This document shows, in pieces, positions 33,694 through 42,204 of a stretch of DNA of 64,000 nt; position 1 is the first letter of the stretch, and each line of letters begins with the position of its first letter. The notes below the pieces were generated by a model. It ran no database searches. It worked only from the letters and a program-made list of their open reading frames with translations, and was not told the DNA's origin. Origin of the DNA: Corynebacterium timonense (GTDB lineage Bacteria > Actinomycetota > Actinomycetes > Mycobacteriales > Mycobacteriaceae); assembly GCF_900105305.1 (NCBI RefSeq), contig NZ_LT629765.1, positions 2,170,001 to 2,234,000 of the forward strand, written 5' to 3'. A program made the position numbers and the translations under genes.

Positions 33694-34454
33694 GGTGCTC
33701 CGTCACGTTCAGTCCGGAGTGTGTAAACCGACACGAAGTTACGGCTGTGTTCGGTGACTGGTGACCGATCGAAGTCGGCGTAACGGTGCGTGAGCTGGAG
33801 GCCGGCGGACTCGGCCACGAGATCGAGTTCGCGTGGCGTGAGCCAGTGGCTTTCCTCAGTAATGGTATCGATGCGGTCGGGCCTGGAGACGGCATGGATC
33901 TGGGTGACCCTGCACTCGCGACGGTCGGTGATCACTGTGTCGGTCAGCAGCATGGATGGCGCCAGTGGCACCGTTACGGAGAACGGCGACTGTCGTTCCA
34001 GATAGACTTGGGGGTCGTATGTCTCGATGACGAGCTTGCCTGTCTGGGTGAGGTTGTTCGCTGCCTGGGTGATGACGCGACGCTGCTCGTCGAGAGCTGG
34101 AAGCATGAAGAGCGTGTTGGTGAGGATGAGGACGATGTCGAACTGCTCTGATATCACCGTGCTGCGGAAGTCGCCGTGGACACCTGTGACGGGCAGCCCC
34201 TGAATGCGAGATGAGAGCACATCGAGCATCGCGACGGAGGAGTCGATGCCGGCCACCTCATACCCGGAACGGGCCATCGGGAGCGCGAGGCGTCCGGTTC
34301 CGATGCCGTACTCAAGCACGCGGGCTGCCGCTGGGTCGAGCTGACGACAGAAATCCGGAAGCAGATGGACGTCACTGCGACCGGCGTACATGAGATCGTA
34401 GACGTCGATGAGTTCGTCACCATAGCTCCCGGTTGACGGGTCTGCTGTGGTCAT
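33690..34454 (-). CDS. Class I SAM-dependent methyltransferase (candidate peptide N-methyltransferase)
   Basis: This 254-residue Rossmann methyltransferase has motif I VLEYGIGTGRLALPMA, an acidic residue after VAGIDSS, and a motif IV region FDIVLILTNTLFML. N-terminal SYGDELIDVYDLMY is typical of small-molecule and peptide methyltransferases. In linaridin clusters such an enzyme dimethylates the N-terminal amine of the core. It is coupled by 4-base overlaps to the genes on either side. The substrate is inferred from context only. Confidence 0.85.
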   Translation of the reverse strand: MTTADPSTGSYGDELIDVYDLMYAGRSDVHLLPDFCRQLDPAAARVLEYGIGTGRLALPMARSGYEVAGIDSSVAMLDVLSSRIQGLPVTGVHGDFRSTVISEQFDIVLILTNTLFMLPALDEQRRVITQAANNLTQTGKLVIETYDPQVYLERQSPFSVTVPLAPSMLLTDTVITDRRECRVTQIHAVSRPDRIDTITEESHWLTPRELDLVAESAGLQLTHRYADFDRSPVTEHSRNFVSVYTLRTERDGAP

Positions 34455-35002
34455 GATGCCACCTCGATTCGGTGGAGGTCGGATAAGAACAAGGGGTCAG
34501 GGATCACTGTCGGCTCGTACTCGGCGGCCCGAATGATGAGGAACTGCACCCTCCTGGCCCCTTCTGGGGCCACGACTTGATGCGTGACGACGTTCAAGAG
34601 CGCGAGGTAGGCCGGGGTGATTTTCATTGAGGCCAGGTTCTTCGCGGCTTTCGTCGTCTGGATCAGCTCGCTGACGGCATCGAAGAGGCCCTTCTCGCTT
34701 CGCCGATGGGGTGCCCAGATGAGGTGAAGCAGCGAGCGTCGTTGTGAGAAGCCGATTTCCTGCCAGGGGGTCAGTTCCTCCTCGAGTTCGTGCCGATAGA
34801 GAAGGTGATACTCATGCTCGGCCGGTGCCGGGGCGAAGAATCGCCAGTCCGGTACGTAGAGCCCGGTCGGGTCAACTCGACGCACGAGCTTCTCGCCCCT
34901 GCCGAGTTGGACGGCGATCGTCGCGGCGGCCCAGATCGTGACCGGCGCGGCGAACAAGATTGTGGATAGGCGTCCGCGCTGGCTGGCTGTTGCGGTGTTC
35001 AT
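34451..35002 (-). CDS. SdpA/DUF5819-like membrane-anchored protein
   Basis: This 183-residue protein has one N-terminal membrane segment (LSTILFAAPVTIWAAATIAV), then the signature-like YVPDWRFFAPAPAEHEYHLLYR and a soluble C-terminal part. The WRFFAP element recalls SdpA and DUF5819 proteins, which are found beside HTTM membrane proteins in peptide clusters. The HTTM partner is encoded two genes away. A role in peptide dehydration, epimerisation or maturation is possible but unproven. Confidence 0.6.
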   Translation of the reverse strand: MNTATASQRGRLSTILFAAPVTIWAAATIAVQLGRGEKLVRRVDPTGLYVPDWRFFAPAPAEHEYHLLYRHELEEELTPWQEIGFSQRRSLLHLIWAPHRRSEKGLFDAVSELIQTTKAAKNLASMKITPAYLALLNVVTHQVVAPEGARRVQFLIIRAAEYEPTVIPDPLFLSDLHRIEVAS

Positions 35003-35880
35003 GACGTCTCCTTCTGCTGTGGGACCATCGACAAGATCGCGCCTGCGGTCTTGCCAGCGTGGAAGGGGTTCATGACGATGCCTTGATGGGTGGCTTCTGG
35101 GACGATGTGATGTCGACCGACAGCGCTCAGGGCCGCGAGTTCGCGCTGCAATACCCTATGTGAAGGGTCATCGTAGGCGACCGAACCAGCAGTGAGTACT
35201 GTCAGCGGAGTACCGTCCAGGCGATGGTTCGCGGCGTCAGGCGCCCATGCGCGTGTGCTCTGGTCAACCTCGGCCAATGCGGCCCGCATGCCTCGTGGGC
35301 TTGTCGCCATGCGGTATGTGAGCTCGTCGTATGGCGGGGGAAGCATCTCGACGTCCGTCCCGGCGATGTCCGGACGAGGGTGTCGGTGTGCCCGGCGGAG
35401 CTGGTGCCGCAAGTTCCTCAACGCTTCTCGCTGGCGAGATGAGCGGAGGTGCTGCTCGGGGTGAGTGCAATCGATGAACACGACTCCGGCAATCTGCTTC
35501 GGGAATCGTCCAGCGAATGACAGTGCGAGCAGTCCACCTACCGAGTGAGCTACGAGTACGACGGGAGCGGTCGTAACGGAACCGATTAGTTCGCTAAGTA
35601 GAGCTGCCTGTGCCTCGCTGTTCAGGGGGCCTCGCGCCGGTGGAGACCATCCGACGCCTGGGCGGTCGTAGGCGAGTGAGCTGACCCCGTTTCCTGCGAG
35701 GATTCTCTGTACGGTGACCCATTCGGTGCAGGGGCAGCCGAGGGCGGATTCGAAGACGACTTTCGGGGTGCTGCCGCCTGGTTCGAGGTGAGTGAGGACA
35801 TGCACGGAGCGGCCTGTCACAGTTACGAATGCACCTGGAAGAGGGGAGGCCGGGGCGGTTGGATCGAGACGAGGGGTCAT
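34999..35880 (-). CDS. Alpha/beta hydrolase
   Basis: This 293-residue protein has the fold marks AYDRPGVGWSPP, nucleophile Ser in VLVAHSVGGLLAL, Asp in VVFIDCTHPEQH or later, and the catalytic His in VPEATHQGI. It overlaps the SdpA-like gene by 4 bases and lies 6 bases after the HTTM gene, so it is part of the biosynthetic operon. It may release or trim the peptide, or provide immunity. It has no signal peptide. Confidence 0.87.
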   Translation of the reverse strand: MTPRLDPTAPASPLPGAFVTVTGRSVHVLTHLEPGGSTPKVVFESALGCPCTEWVTVQRILAGNGVSSLAYDRPGVGWSPPARGPLNSEAQAALLSELIGSVTTAPVVLVAHSVGGLLALSFAGRFPKQIAGVVFIDCTHPEQHLRSSRQREALRNLRHQLRRAHRHPRPDIAGTDVEMLPPPYDELTYRMATSPRGMRAALAEVDQSTRAWAPDAANHRLDGTPLTVLTAGSVAYDDPSHRVLQRELAALSAVGRHHIVPEATHQGIVMNPFHAGKTAGAILSMVPQQKETS

Positions 35881-35886
35881 TGCTGG

Positions 35887-36747
35887 TTACTTTCGTGATT
35901 GCTCTTGCCATGCCTGGCGGAGGAACGCTGCGTTGTGTTCGACGTGGGGGTATGTGCCGAGAAACGCCCAGAAGAACCGATTGAGGCCCATGAAGCGCGC
36001 GTTGCCGACATGGAAACCTGCGGCGACGAGGAACTGTGCTCGCCGTGCGACGGGCGGCAGGGCGAGGATGATGGGGAAGATGGTCTCGGCCACGATCACG
36101 GACCACGCCAAGGTCAGCCGTGCCCACCGATGACGGTGGACGAACTGATACAGCCACTCGTCGCCGTACGTCTTGGTCCGGAAGATCCCTTCGATCGCAG
36201 AGCCGTCGCGCCATACGGGTGACCGCAACTTCGCGACGCCGGCTGAGAAGTAGGACAGCACGCTTTGGAACGCCACGAACCCCGACATCACGTCTTGCTG
36301 TTGAGGCGTCAGGCGCGGAGTCTCAGCGATGGCCGTCGATGCTGCGGAGATGAAGGACATCTGATCCGAGCCATCGGAGCCGTAGGAGGATCGGTAGCTC
36401 TTCACGAGCAAAAGGCCTGAGAGGGCGAACAATGACACGAGGCGTGACTTGGATCGACGAGGCGCGACGATCACCCCGAGTGAAGCCAGGGCACGTGCGC
36501 CAACTAACCAGCGGTATCGGGGGTGTCCAAGAGTTCTCAGCGGCTTATCGAGCTTCGGGTGGCTCAACGCTCGAAAGGCGGTGCGTCGAATAGGCCAGGA
36601 GAACAGACCTGTGTCGCTCATCTCCCGTGAGCGGGAAAACTCTTCGGCGGCGCTGATGAACGTGCCGACGGCGGTGATCCTGCTCCCCGCCGAGAAAGCG
36701 CGGGCCGTGTCTGATACGGGGTCGCGATGAGGGCTCTTGGTGAACAT
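35887..36747 (-). CDS. HTTM/SdpB-like integral membrane protein
   Basis: This 286-residue protein has several membrane segments. The central motif YFSAGVAKLRSPVWRDGSAIEG and the later FHVGNARFMGLNRFFW match the HTTM (vitamin K-dependent carboxylase-like) type that includes SdpB. ATG 36747 is chosen because GGAG lies 8 bases upstream; the longer frame to 36879 overlaps the ABC permease. Together with the SdpA-like protein it is the hallmark of this cluster. Linaridin and SDP-type loci carry comparable membrane proteins needed for peptide maturation. Confidence 0.7.
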   Translation of the reverse strand: MFTKSPHRDPVSDTARAFSAGSRITAVGTFISAAEEFSRSREMSDTGLFSWPIRRTAFRALSHPKLDKPLRTLGHPRYRWLVGARALASLGVIVAPRRSKSRLVSLFALSGLLLVKSYRSSYGSDGSDQMSFISAASTAIAETPRLTPQQQDVMSGFVAFQSVLSYFSAGVAKLRSPVWRDGSAIEGIFRTKTYGDEWLYQFVHRHRWARLTLAWSVIVAETIFPIILALPPVARRAQFLVAAGFHVGNARFMGLNRFFWAFLGTYPHVEHNAAFLRQAWQEQSRK

Positions 36748-36769
36748 GTGCTTGCTCCGATCTTGAGAA

Positions 36770-37477
36770 TTAGCGGCGGGGCTCCCAACGGAAGAGCTGA
36801 CTTGCGACGACGAACGCGACGAAGACCCAGGCCAGCGTCGGCAAAAGGAGGGCGAGCATTGAGGCTGGTTCGATGCCATTCCAGGACGCGATCACCAGCT
36901 CCGTGAGTGCGCCACCGGGGATGAGCCGCTTGACCATGAGAAGGTCCTCGGTCCCGGTGAAGGCGATCCACATGGCGACACCGACGGTGATGATGAAGAC
37001 CGGCAGAGAGGTCACTTGCGCGTGATCGGGCGAGTTCGTGAATCCCGACGTGGCCACGGCCAATCCGAGGAAGAGCGCTTCGATGGTCACGACGCAGAGG
37101 ATGAGTCCGACGAAGTTGGCGGGCATCTGGTCGATCAGTGCCAACGCGGCAAGAATGACGGCGAGTTGGACGACGTTGATCACGACCAAAGGCACCAGTA
37201 TACCGGCGACAATTCCGGCGTCCCCAGCCGCTGTGGAACGAAGCCGCTTGAGGAAGAGGGTCTGGCGTCGCGACGCCAGGGTGGTGGTCGCGGTGATGTA
37301 CGTGCCCATCGCTGGGACGACGACGGTGACCAGTGCTGCCACGACGGCTGAACCTCCGAAGTTGTCTCGTGTGGCAATTAACACGACAGCGAAGAATAGG
37401 GGCACGAGCACCGCGGTGGCCGCTACAAGGCGGTTTCGGAAGAACTGGGTCAGTTCACTGAGAGCAATAGCGCGCAT
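36770..37477 (-). CDS. ABC-2 type exporter permease
   Basis: This 235-residue protein has about six membrane segments and ABC-2 features: the N-terminal amphipathic ELTQFFRNRLVAATAVLVPL, and TTTLASRRQTLFLKRLRSTA after the second segment. It pairs with the ATPase at 37501-38388 and probably exports the mature peptide. It is 22 bases from the HTTM gene. Confidence 0.85.
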   Translation of the reverse strand: MRAIALSELTQFFRNRLVAATAVLVPLFFAVVLIATRDNFGGSAVVAALVTVVVPAMGTYITATTTLASRRQTLFLKRLRSTAAGDAGIVAGILVPLVVINVVQLAVILAALALIDQMPANFVGLILCVVTIEALFLGLAVATSGFTNSPDHAQVTSLPVFIITVGVAMWIAFTGTEDLLMVKRLIPGGALTELVIASWNGIEPASMLALLLPTLAWVFVAFVVASQLFRWEPRR

Positions 37478-37500
37478 TCTAGGCTCCTTTGTTTCGTCGG

Positions 37501-38388
37501 TCAGTCGTTCAGGGCGCGGAAGACGTCGTCAAGGCTGGTGGGACCCGCTGCGAGGTCGTCGAAAGCAATGGAGCGTTCGGCGGCCCAATTGAGCAGTAGG
37601 TGGAGATCCCGTTGCAAATCCTGGGTCTCAATCACCCACGCGGATTCGCCAGCCGAGTCGCGGCGAACGGCTCCCCTCGGTGTGGCGGTGCCGGGTGGGA
37701 GGCGGAAGGTAATGGTGGCCGGCAGCATCTGCGTGAGTTCGGTGACGGTGCCTTCCATGCGCAACTGGCCTCGATGCATCACACCGATTCGGTCGGCATA
37801 CTGTTGGGCTTCTTCGAGGTAGTGTGTGGTCAGGACGATCGTTGTTCCGCCGTGGCGCATCTGCGTGACGGCAGCCCACAGGGCGTCACGCGCGTGGATA
37901 TCCAACGCGGTGGTCGGCTCGTCGAGAAAGATCAAGTCAGGGCTGCCGAATATCGCGGTTGCGAAATCCAATCGACGCTTTTCACCACCAGAAAGCTGAG
38001 CGACCTTCGTGGTGCGTTTCGCCGTGAGATCTGCGACAGCGAGAACGCGATCCAAATCATCGCTGCGGCGAGTGAGGCGGCCAATGAGACGGACGGTCTC
38101 ACTGACAGTAAGGTCAGGAGCGAATCCGCTTTCTTGAAGCATGATCCCCACTCTCGGCCGCACACGCCGCCGATCAGTGGGATCGAGGCCGAAGACTCTC
38201 ACCGTACCGCGTGAGGGTTTCCGGTGCCCCTCAATCGTTTCGAGGGTTGAGGTCTTTCCCGCCCCATTCGTTCCGAGCAGCGCGTACAATTCGCCCGGCG
38301 CGACCGACAGGGTTATGTCTCGAACTGCCTCATAAGAACCGTAGCTGACGGCGAGATCATTGATTTCAATCACTGGTTTTTCACCCAT
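37501..38388 (-). CDS. ABC-2 exporter ATP-binding protein
   Basis: This 295-residue ATPase is of the drug/peptide exporter type (DrrA-like), with Walker A GTNGAGKTS, Q-loop GIMLQESGFAPDL, signature LSGGEKRRLDF, Walker B LIFLDEPTTALD, H-loop LTTHYLEEA and a C-terminal regulatory extension. It is the first gene of the seven-gene minus-strand operon (38388 down to 33034). Its upstream region holds two inverted repeats and a partial copy of the shared promoter motif. Confidence 0.92.
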   Translation of the reverse strand: MGEKPVIEINDLAVSYGSYEAVRDITLSVAPGELYALLGTNGAGKTSTLETIEGHRKPSRGTVRVFGLDPTDRRRVRPRVGIMLQESGFAPDLTVSETVRLIGRLTRRSDDLDRVLAVADLTAKRTTKVAQLSGGEKRRLDFATAIFGSPDLIFLDEPTTALDIHARDALWAAVTQMRHGGTTIVLTTHYLEEAQQYADRIGVMHRGQLRMEGTVTELTQMLPATITFRLPPGTATPRGAVRRDSAGESAWVIETQDLQRDLHLLLNWAAERSIAFDDLAAGPTSLDDVFRALND

Positions 38389-38420
38389 GCCACTACCTAA
38401 CTTCGGAAGTCGCTAGTTCG

Positions 38421-38485
38421 ACAGTTCTGCGGCGTCACCAATAATGAGTGACATCCGCGACTCACGGAAGTGACGCAGCGTCACT
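38421..38485. promoter_or_regulatory. Divergent promoter with three candidate regulator sites
   Basis: ACAGTTCTG (38421-38429) repeats the centre of the motif at 31678 and 32638. TGAGT-N10-ACTCA spans 38445-38464. AGTGACG-cag-CGTCACT (38469-38485) is a perfect 7-bp inverted repeat. All lie between the ABC ATPase operon and the small membrane protein/kinase/regulator operon. Confidence 0.55.
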
Positions 38486-38555
38486 GTTGCTGCCGGGAAG
38501 ATCGACATAGGGTAAAGATGCCCTAACGCCCCGGTTGTCTGAAAGGAACGTACTC

Positions 38556-38807
38556 ATGAGAGCTATTCAGTATTTACTCGCGCTTGTAATCATTGCAGCA
38601 GGCGTCATCAGCACCATCATGTTGTTAGAGCTGATTCCCGCGACGCGGGACCTGCTACCGGGTTGGGTCGCGGACTGGCTTCCGAGTTTCGACAGCCCTG
38701 GCGCAGCCTGGCTGATTGCCGCCGCTGTGACTGTTATCGTCGCAGCAGCGTTCGCCTCATGGGCACTGCAGCAGACCATTGAGCGGCAGAAATCAGTCCA
38801 ACAGTGA
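38556..38807 (+). CDS. Small two-segment membrane protein
   Basis: This 83-residue protein has two membrane segments (YLLALVIIAAGVISTIMLLELI and AAWLIAAAVTVIVAAAFASWAL) and a short charged tail. ATG 38556 has GAAAGGAAC just before it. It is the first gene of the plus-strand operon with the kinase and response regulator and may modulate the kinase or give immunity. I do not recognise the family. Confidence 0.65.
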   Translation: MRAIQYLLALVIIAAGVISTIMLLELIPATRDLLPGWVADWLPSFDSPGAAWLIAAAVTVIVAAAFASWALQQTIERQKSVQQ

Positions 38808-38823
38808 AGGGCAGCCATCAACG

Positions 38824-39921
38824 ATGAGCCGTAGGGAATCGACCCCACTGGCTCGTATGCGGTCGATCGCCACCCTGACCTTTGTGGTGGCCGTGGGAAT
38901 CGCGGCTGGCGTCCTGATCGTGGTTGGGTCCACGACAATATGGCAGCCGCTGATAGCCGCCCCGAGTATTGCCGTGGCAGTCTGGGAGGCGGCCAGATGG
39001 CATACCCCCCTGAATTTACGGGTGGCGATGATTGGCCTCGTCGTCACCGAAATAACCTGGCTTTTTGGCGCGCTATTCACTCTTGGGCCGGTGTTTGCCT
39101 TAGGTTTCTGCGTAGTGGGTGCCGTGACAATTTCCAAACTCCCCCGGTGGCAAGGCCCCGCCGCTGGTCTGCTCATGGTTGTCGTCCTCGCTACTGGCCT
39201 ACTCACCCTTATCGGCGGGCCGGAGGTCTCCGGCCCATATTTGCTTATCGCCATCGGTGGAGCCGCTCTATTTACTGTCGTATTCTGCCTTAACGCAACC
39301 GCATGGCGGCTGTTCACCGAGCTCGACGCGAAGCGGCAGACCGAGGTTGAACTGGCTTTGATGAAAGAACGCGTCCGGTTCGCAAGCGACCTGCACGATA
39401 TCCAGGGTCACACGCTACATGTGGTCAAACTGAAAACAGCACTGGCCCAGAAACTCGTCGGCGAGGATCCATCGCGAGTAGACAAGGAACTCCGACAGGT
39501 ACAGGAGCTGATTTCCGAGACGATATCGCAGACGAATACGTTAGCGTACGGCAACAGACGTCTGACTCTTTCCGCCGAGATTGAAAACGCTAAAAATCTT
39601 TTCGAAGCAGCGGGTATCCGCGTAAATGTCAATCAAGTGGAAAAAATACGTGGTGAGTTCGAGGAACCAATGAGTCTAGTTCTGCGCGAGGCGACGACTA
39701 ACATCTTGCGACACGCCGAAGCCCGGTCCGTAGGGATTGTGCTGAATCGGGCTTCCATCGCAATCACAAACGACGGGTGTGCCCCCGGGCCAGCACCGCA
39801 GTTGCGTGGGCTAGCGGCACTGAGAACGCGCGTTCGTGAACGGGGCGGAGAGATGGAGATAGCAAAATGTGGGAGGTCGTTTGTCACTGCTGCTACGTTC
39901 CCCGGCACTGAGAAAGGGTGA
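38824..39921 (+). CDS. NarL-type sensor kinase of the second cluster
   Basis: This 365-residue kinase has about five or six membrane segments in the first 170 residues. The HisKA_3 motif is RFASDLHDIQGHTLHVVKLK, and the HATPase region contains LVLREATTNILRHAEA and LRGLAALRTRVRERGGEM. It begins 16 bases after the small membrane protein gene. It probably controls the adjacent cluster. Confidence 0.88.
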   Translation: MSRRESTPLARMRSIATLTFVVAVGIAAGVLIVVGSTTIWQPLIAAPSIAVAVWEAARWHTPLNLRVAMIGLVVTEITWLFGALFTLGPVFALGFCVVGAVTISKLPRWQGPAAGLLMVVVLATGLLTLIGGPEVSGPYLLIAIGGAALFTVVFCLNATAWRLFTELDAKRQTEVELALMKERVRFASDLHDIQGHTLHVVKLKTALAQKLVGEDPSRVDKELRQVQELISETISQTNTLAYGNRRLTLSAEIENAKNLFEAAGIRVNVNQVEKIRGEFEEPMSLVLREATTNILRHAEARSVGIVLNRASIAITNDGCAPGPAPQLRGLAALRTRVRERGGEMEIAKCGRSFVTAATFPGTEKG

Positions 39922-39924
39922 AAA

Positions 39925-40530
39925 ATGACCACGCGTATCGTCCTCGCCGATGATGAGAACCTACTGCGCAGCGCCCTCGCTGCCATCCTCCCGCTCGAAT
40001 CGGACATAACGGTTGTCGCGGAGGCTTCTGACGGCAGCGAAGCCGTAGCCGTGACCCTGCAGCATCGACCCGATGTACTCGTCATCGACATGGAGATGCC
40101 AACGATGGACGGGCTCGACGCGACAGAAGCGATACTAGCGGAATGCCCGGAGCAGACGATCCTCATGCTGACTCGCCACGCGCGACCAGGCATCCTTCGC
40201 AAAGCACTTGCCTTGGGTGTGCGCGGATTCGTGAGCAAAGCTGCGGAACCCGCACAGATAGGCGAGGTTGTGCAAGCCCTTCATCAAGGACGCCGCTGGA
40301 TAGACCCTGAAGTGTCCGCGTTAGCAGTCATGGATGACTGTCCGCTGACCGAACGGGAAATTGACGTGCTCAGAGAAACCACCGAAGGGTATTCGGTCGC
40401 TGAAATTTCCTCTCGGCTGCACCTAGCAGAAGGTACGGTGCGCAATTATCTATCCCGCGCGATGCAGAAGACACACGCGGCCACACGTCACGAGGCTGCG
40501 CGTTATGCCCGGGAGCATGATTGGCTATAA
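39925..40530 (+). CDS. NarL-type response regulator of the second cluster
   Basis: This 201-residue regulator has receiver motifs VLADDENLLR, phospho-acceptor Asp in VLVIDMEMPTMDG and Lys in GFVSKAAEP. The HTH is LTEREIDVLRETTEGYSVAEISSRLHLAEGTVRNYL. It is 3 bases from the kinase gene. It may bind the inverted repeats at 38445-38485. Confidence 0.92.
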   Translation: MTTRIVLADDENLLRSALAAILPLESDITVVAEASDGSEAVAVTLQHRPDVLVIDMEMPTMDGLDATEAILAECPEQTILMLTRHARPGILRKALALGVRGFVSKAAEPAQIGEVVQALHQGRRWIDPEVSALAVMDDCPLTEREIDVLRETTEGYSVAEISSRLHLAEGTVRNYLSRAMQKTHAATRHEAARYAREHDWL

Positions 40531-40552
40531 CCATGGCTGCCGGTACCGAACT

Positions 40553-40885
40553 TCAGTAGGCTGGGTCGTTTGGTGGAGCATCCTGGCGGTGCTCGATTCG
40601 GCGTGGCCCGTTCTGTAGCACGCGATAGAGAACTTGGCTTGACAAAGCTGCCATCGCGAAGCCCAACGCGCTCGTTACGACAATTCTCATCCACGTCGTC
40701 GGACTTCCAGAGCCGCCGACAACGTACACGGAGATCGTGAACGCTACCAGACCCAGCAGCGCCACAACTAGGTGAAAGTAGCGCATTCCTCCGCCCTGCT
40801 CCTCCGGCGTGGCGTCTCGTCGATCGAGAAATATCGCAATGAAGAGCATCGGCACCACCTGGATAGTTACGACGAACAAATCCAT
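40553..40885 (-). CDS. Small three-segment membrane protein
   Basis: This 110-residue protein has three hydrophobic segments (VVTIQVVPMLFIAIFL, LVVALLGLVAFTISVYVV, IVVTSALGFAMAALSSQVLY) and a polar C-terminus. Its start overlaps the end of the DCC-family gene by 19 bases, so the two are cotranscribed. I do not recognise the family. Confidence 0.6.
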   Translation of the reverse strand: MDLFVVTIQVVPMLFIAIFLDRRDATPEEQGGGMRYFHLVVALLGLVAFTISVYVVGGSGSPTTWMRIVVTSALGFAMAALSSQVLYRVLQNGPRRIEHRQDAPPNDPAY

Positions 40886-41397
40886 GCGCGCTCCTCCCCG
40901 TCATGCGGCCGATTTGTCGATACGCTGGCTGTTCTGGTCCAACTGATGCTCGCTGACAATCGGCATGACCCCGATGTAGACTGCGCATTGATGCCGCATG
41001 ATGCGCCCGGTACTGCAGCGCCGCAGTCGTCGGCGTTCGCAGAGCACCATGGTGTCACTCCGCGGAAAAGATAACGTCGCGAAGCAACCCAACCATACAC
41101 GCGGTCCTGCGCATGTCGGACTCCAGGCAGGCGGTAGAATCGGGAGAACAGCGAAATCCCAAGCGCGGCATCTAGCGCGATGTTGATGGAACCGGCACCA
41201 CCGTATCGACCAGTACCTGAGATTGCCCACGCCGCGTTCTGGACATCCGGCGGGGTGAGGTCGAACTGATCCAGCACTCCGTCACGTTGAAACGGATGGA
41301 CTGTGACCCGCCCATTACGATCGAGGCGCTTGATCGCGAGTACGGCGCGTGTGCAAAAACCGCACTGGCCATCGAATACCAAATCAACAGCCGCCAT
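40867..41397 (-). CDS. DCC-family (DUF393) thiol-disulfide oxidoreductase-like protein
   Basis: This 176-residue protein has VFDGQCGFCTRAVL at the N-terminus, which contains the DxxCxxC signature, then a region ending in YGWVASRRYLFRG, as in DCC proteins. The Cys-x2-Cys suggests redox activity. The last 50 residues look unconserved and Ser/Cys-rich. DCC domains are often linked to HTTM proteins, so it may belong functionally to the second cluster, where an HTTM protein is encoded. No clear ribosome site was found. Confidence 0.75.
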   Translation of the reverse strand: MAAVDLVFDGQCGFCTRAVLAIKRLDRNGRVTVHPFQRDGVLDQFDLTPPDVQNAAWAISGTGRYGGAGSINIALDAALGISLFSRFYRLPGVRHAQDRVYGWVASRRYLFRGVTPWCSANADDCGAAVPGASCGINAQSTSGSCRLSASISWTRTASVSTNRPHDGEERAWICSS

Positions 41398-41409
41398 CTC
41401 GCCATCACC

Positions 41410-41770
41410 TTCGGTCCTCAGATGGTACTTGTATCGATGCTCTGATGATATCGCCGGGACGGCGGGGGCACATCCACCATCTTATGGATAGGGCGCAGCG
41501 TGCTCTGAAGGCTCACGGACACCCGACTCTTAGGGTCTTAGACTGCCCGCATCGGTCTTAAGGAGGCGGGGCGTGGCTCGGCATCGGAGAAGGAAAAGGC
41601 GTGCTCCTCCGAGGCCACGTGACCTCTGCACCGACACCGGGAAGCGGCAGTATGACGACCACGGTGACGCAGCGCATGTCGCGCTGTGGCGGTCGCGTAT
41701 GCGGGCCCGTTGCGGATCTATGAGTGCCCGTCCTGCGGGTCGTGGCACCTGACTGCCGTTTCCGTGTAGT
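41410..41770 (+). other. Frameshifted small ORF remnant
   Basis: About 41572-41770 reads GKRQYDDHGDAAHVALWRSR in one frame and, after a one-base shift near 41705, LRIYECPSCGSWHLTAVSV in another. The two parts together look like a small zinc-ribbon-type protein of mobile DNA, now broken. The rest of the stretch shows nothing I can assign. Confidence 0.45.
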
Positions 41771-42115
41771 TGGTAGGGGCAATCTGCGTAGTTGGTAGGG
41801 GTTTTCCGGATAGGTGGTAGGGATCCTCTTTTTCGGTCATTTTTGTAGATGACGTCGGCTCAATCTGTGTCGGGGTGTCACCACTTTCTGACTGCAAGGA
41901 GGGCCTTTATGGCCAACTTCAGAGACATCATGGCGATGTGTTTGAGCGGAGCGAGCTATGCAGCCATCTCTGCTGCCTTGGAGTGCTCCAACAGGGATAT
42001 CGCCCCGATGCCAGCTTCCCGGTCCCATACCAGCCGGTCGGGCACGGCTTTGAAGTCACGCTCGATGAGCTGTCACATCCCAGGGTTACGTCCGTTAGCG
42101 TGGTGTATCTGTGAC
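41771..42115 (+). mobile_element. IS21-family remnant: end repeats plus istA 5' fragment
   Basis: Three repeats of the form GTTGGTAGGGG/GTGGTAGGGA (41768-41822) resemble the multiple terminal repeats of IS21 elements. They are followed by an ATG at 41910 with MANFRDIMAMCLSGASYAAIS, the N-terminal HTH of an IstA transposase. The frame breaks after about 35 codons. Confidence 0.65.
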
Positions 42116-42204
42116 TGTCGGTGAGGGGCCTCATGAATGTGTGAGGCGGCCACCGCAGTACCTTTCGAATCAATTCCAACATCTCCTCGAAAGGAATAAC
42201 CGCG

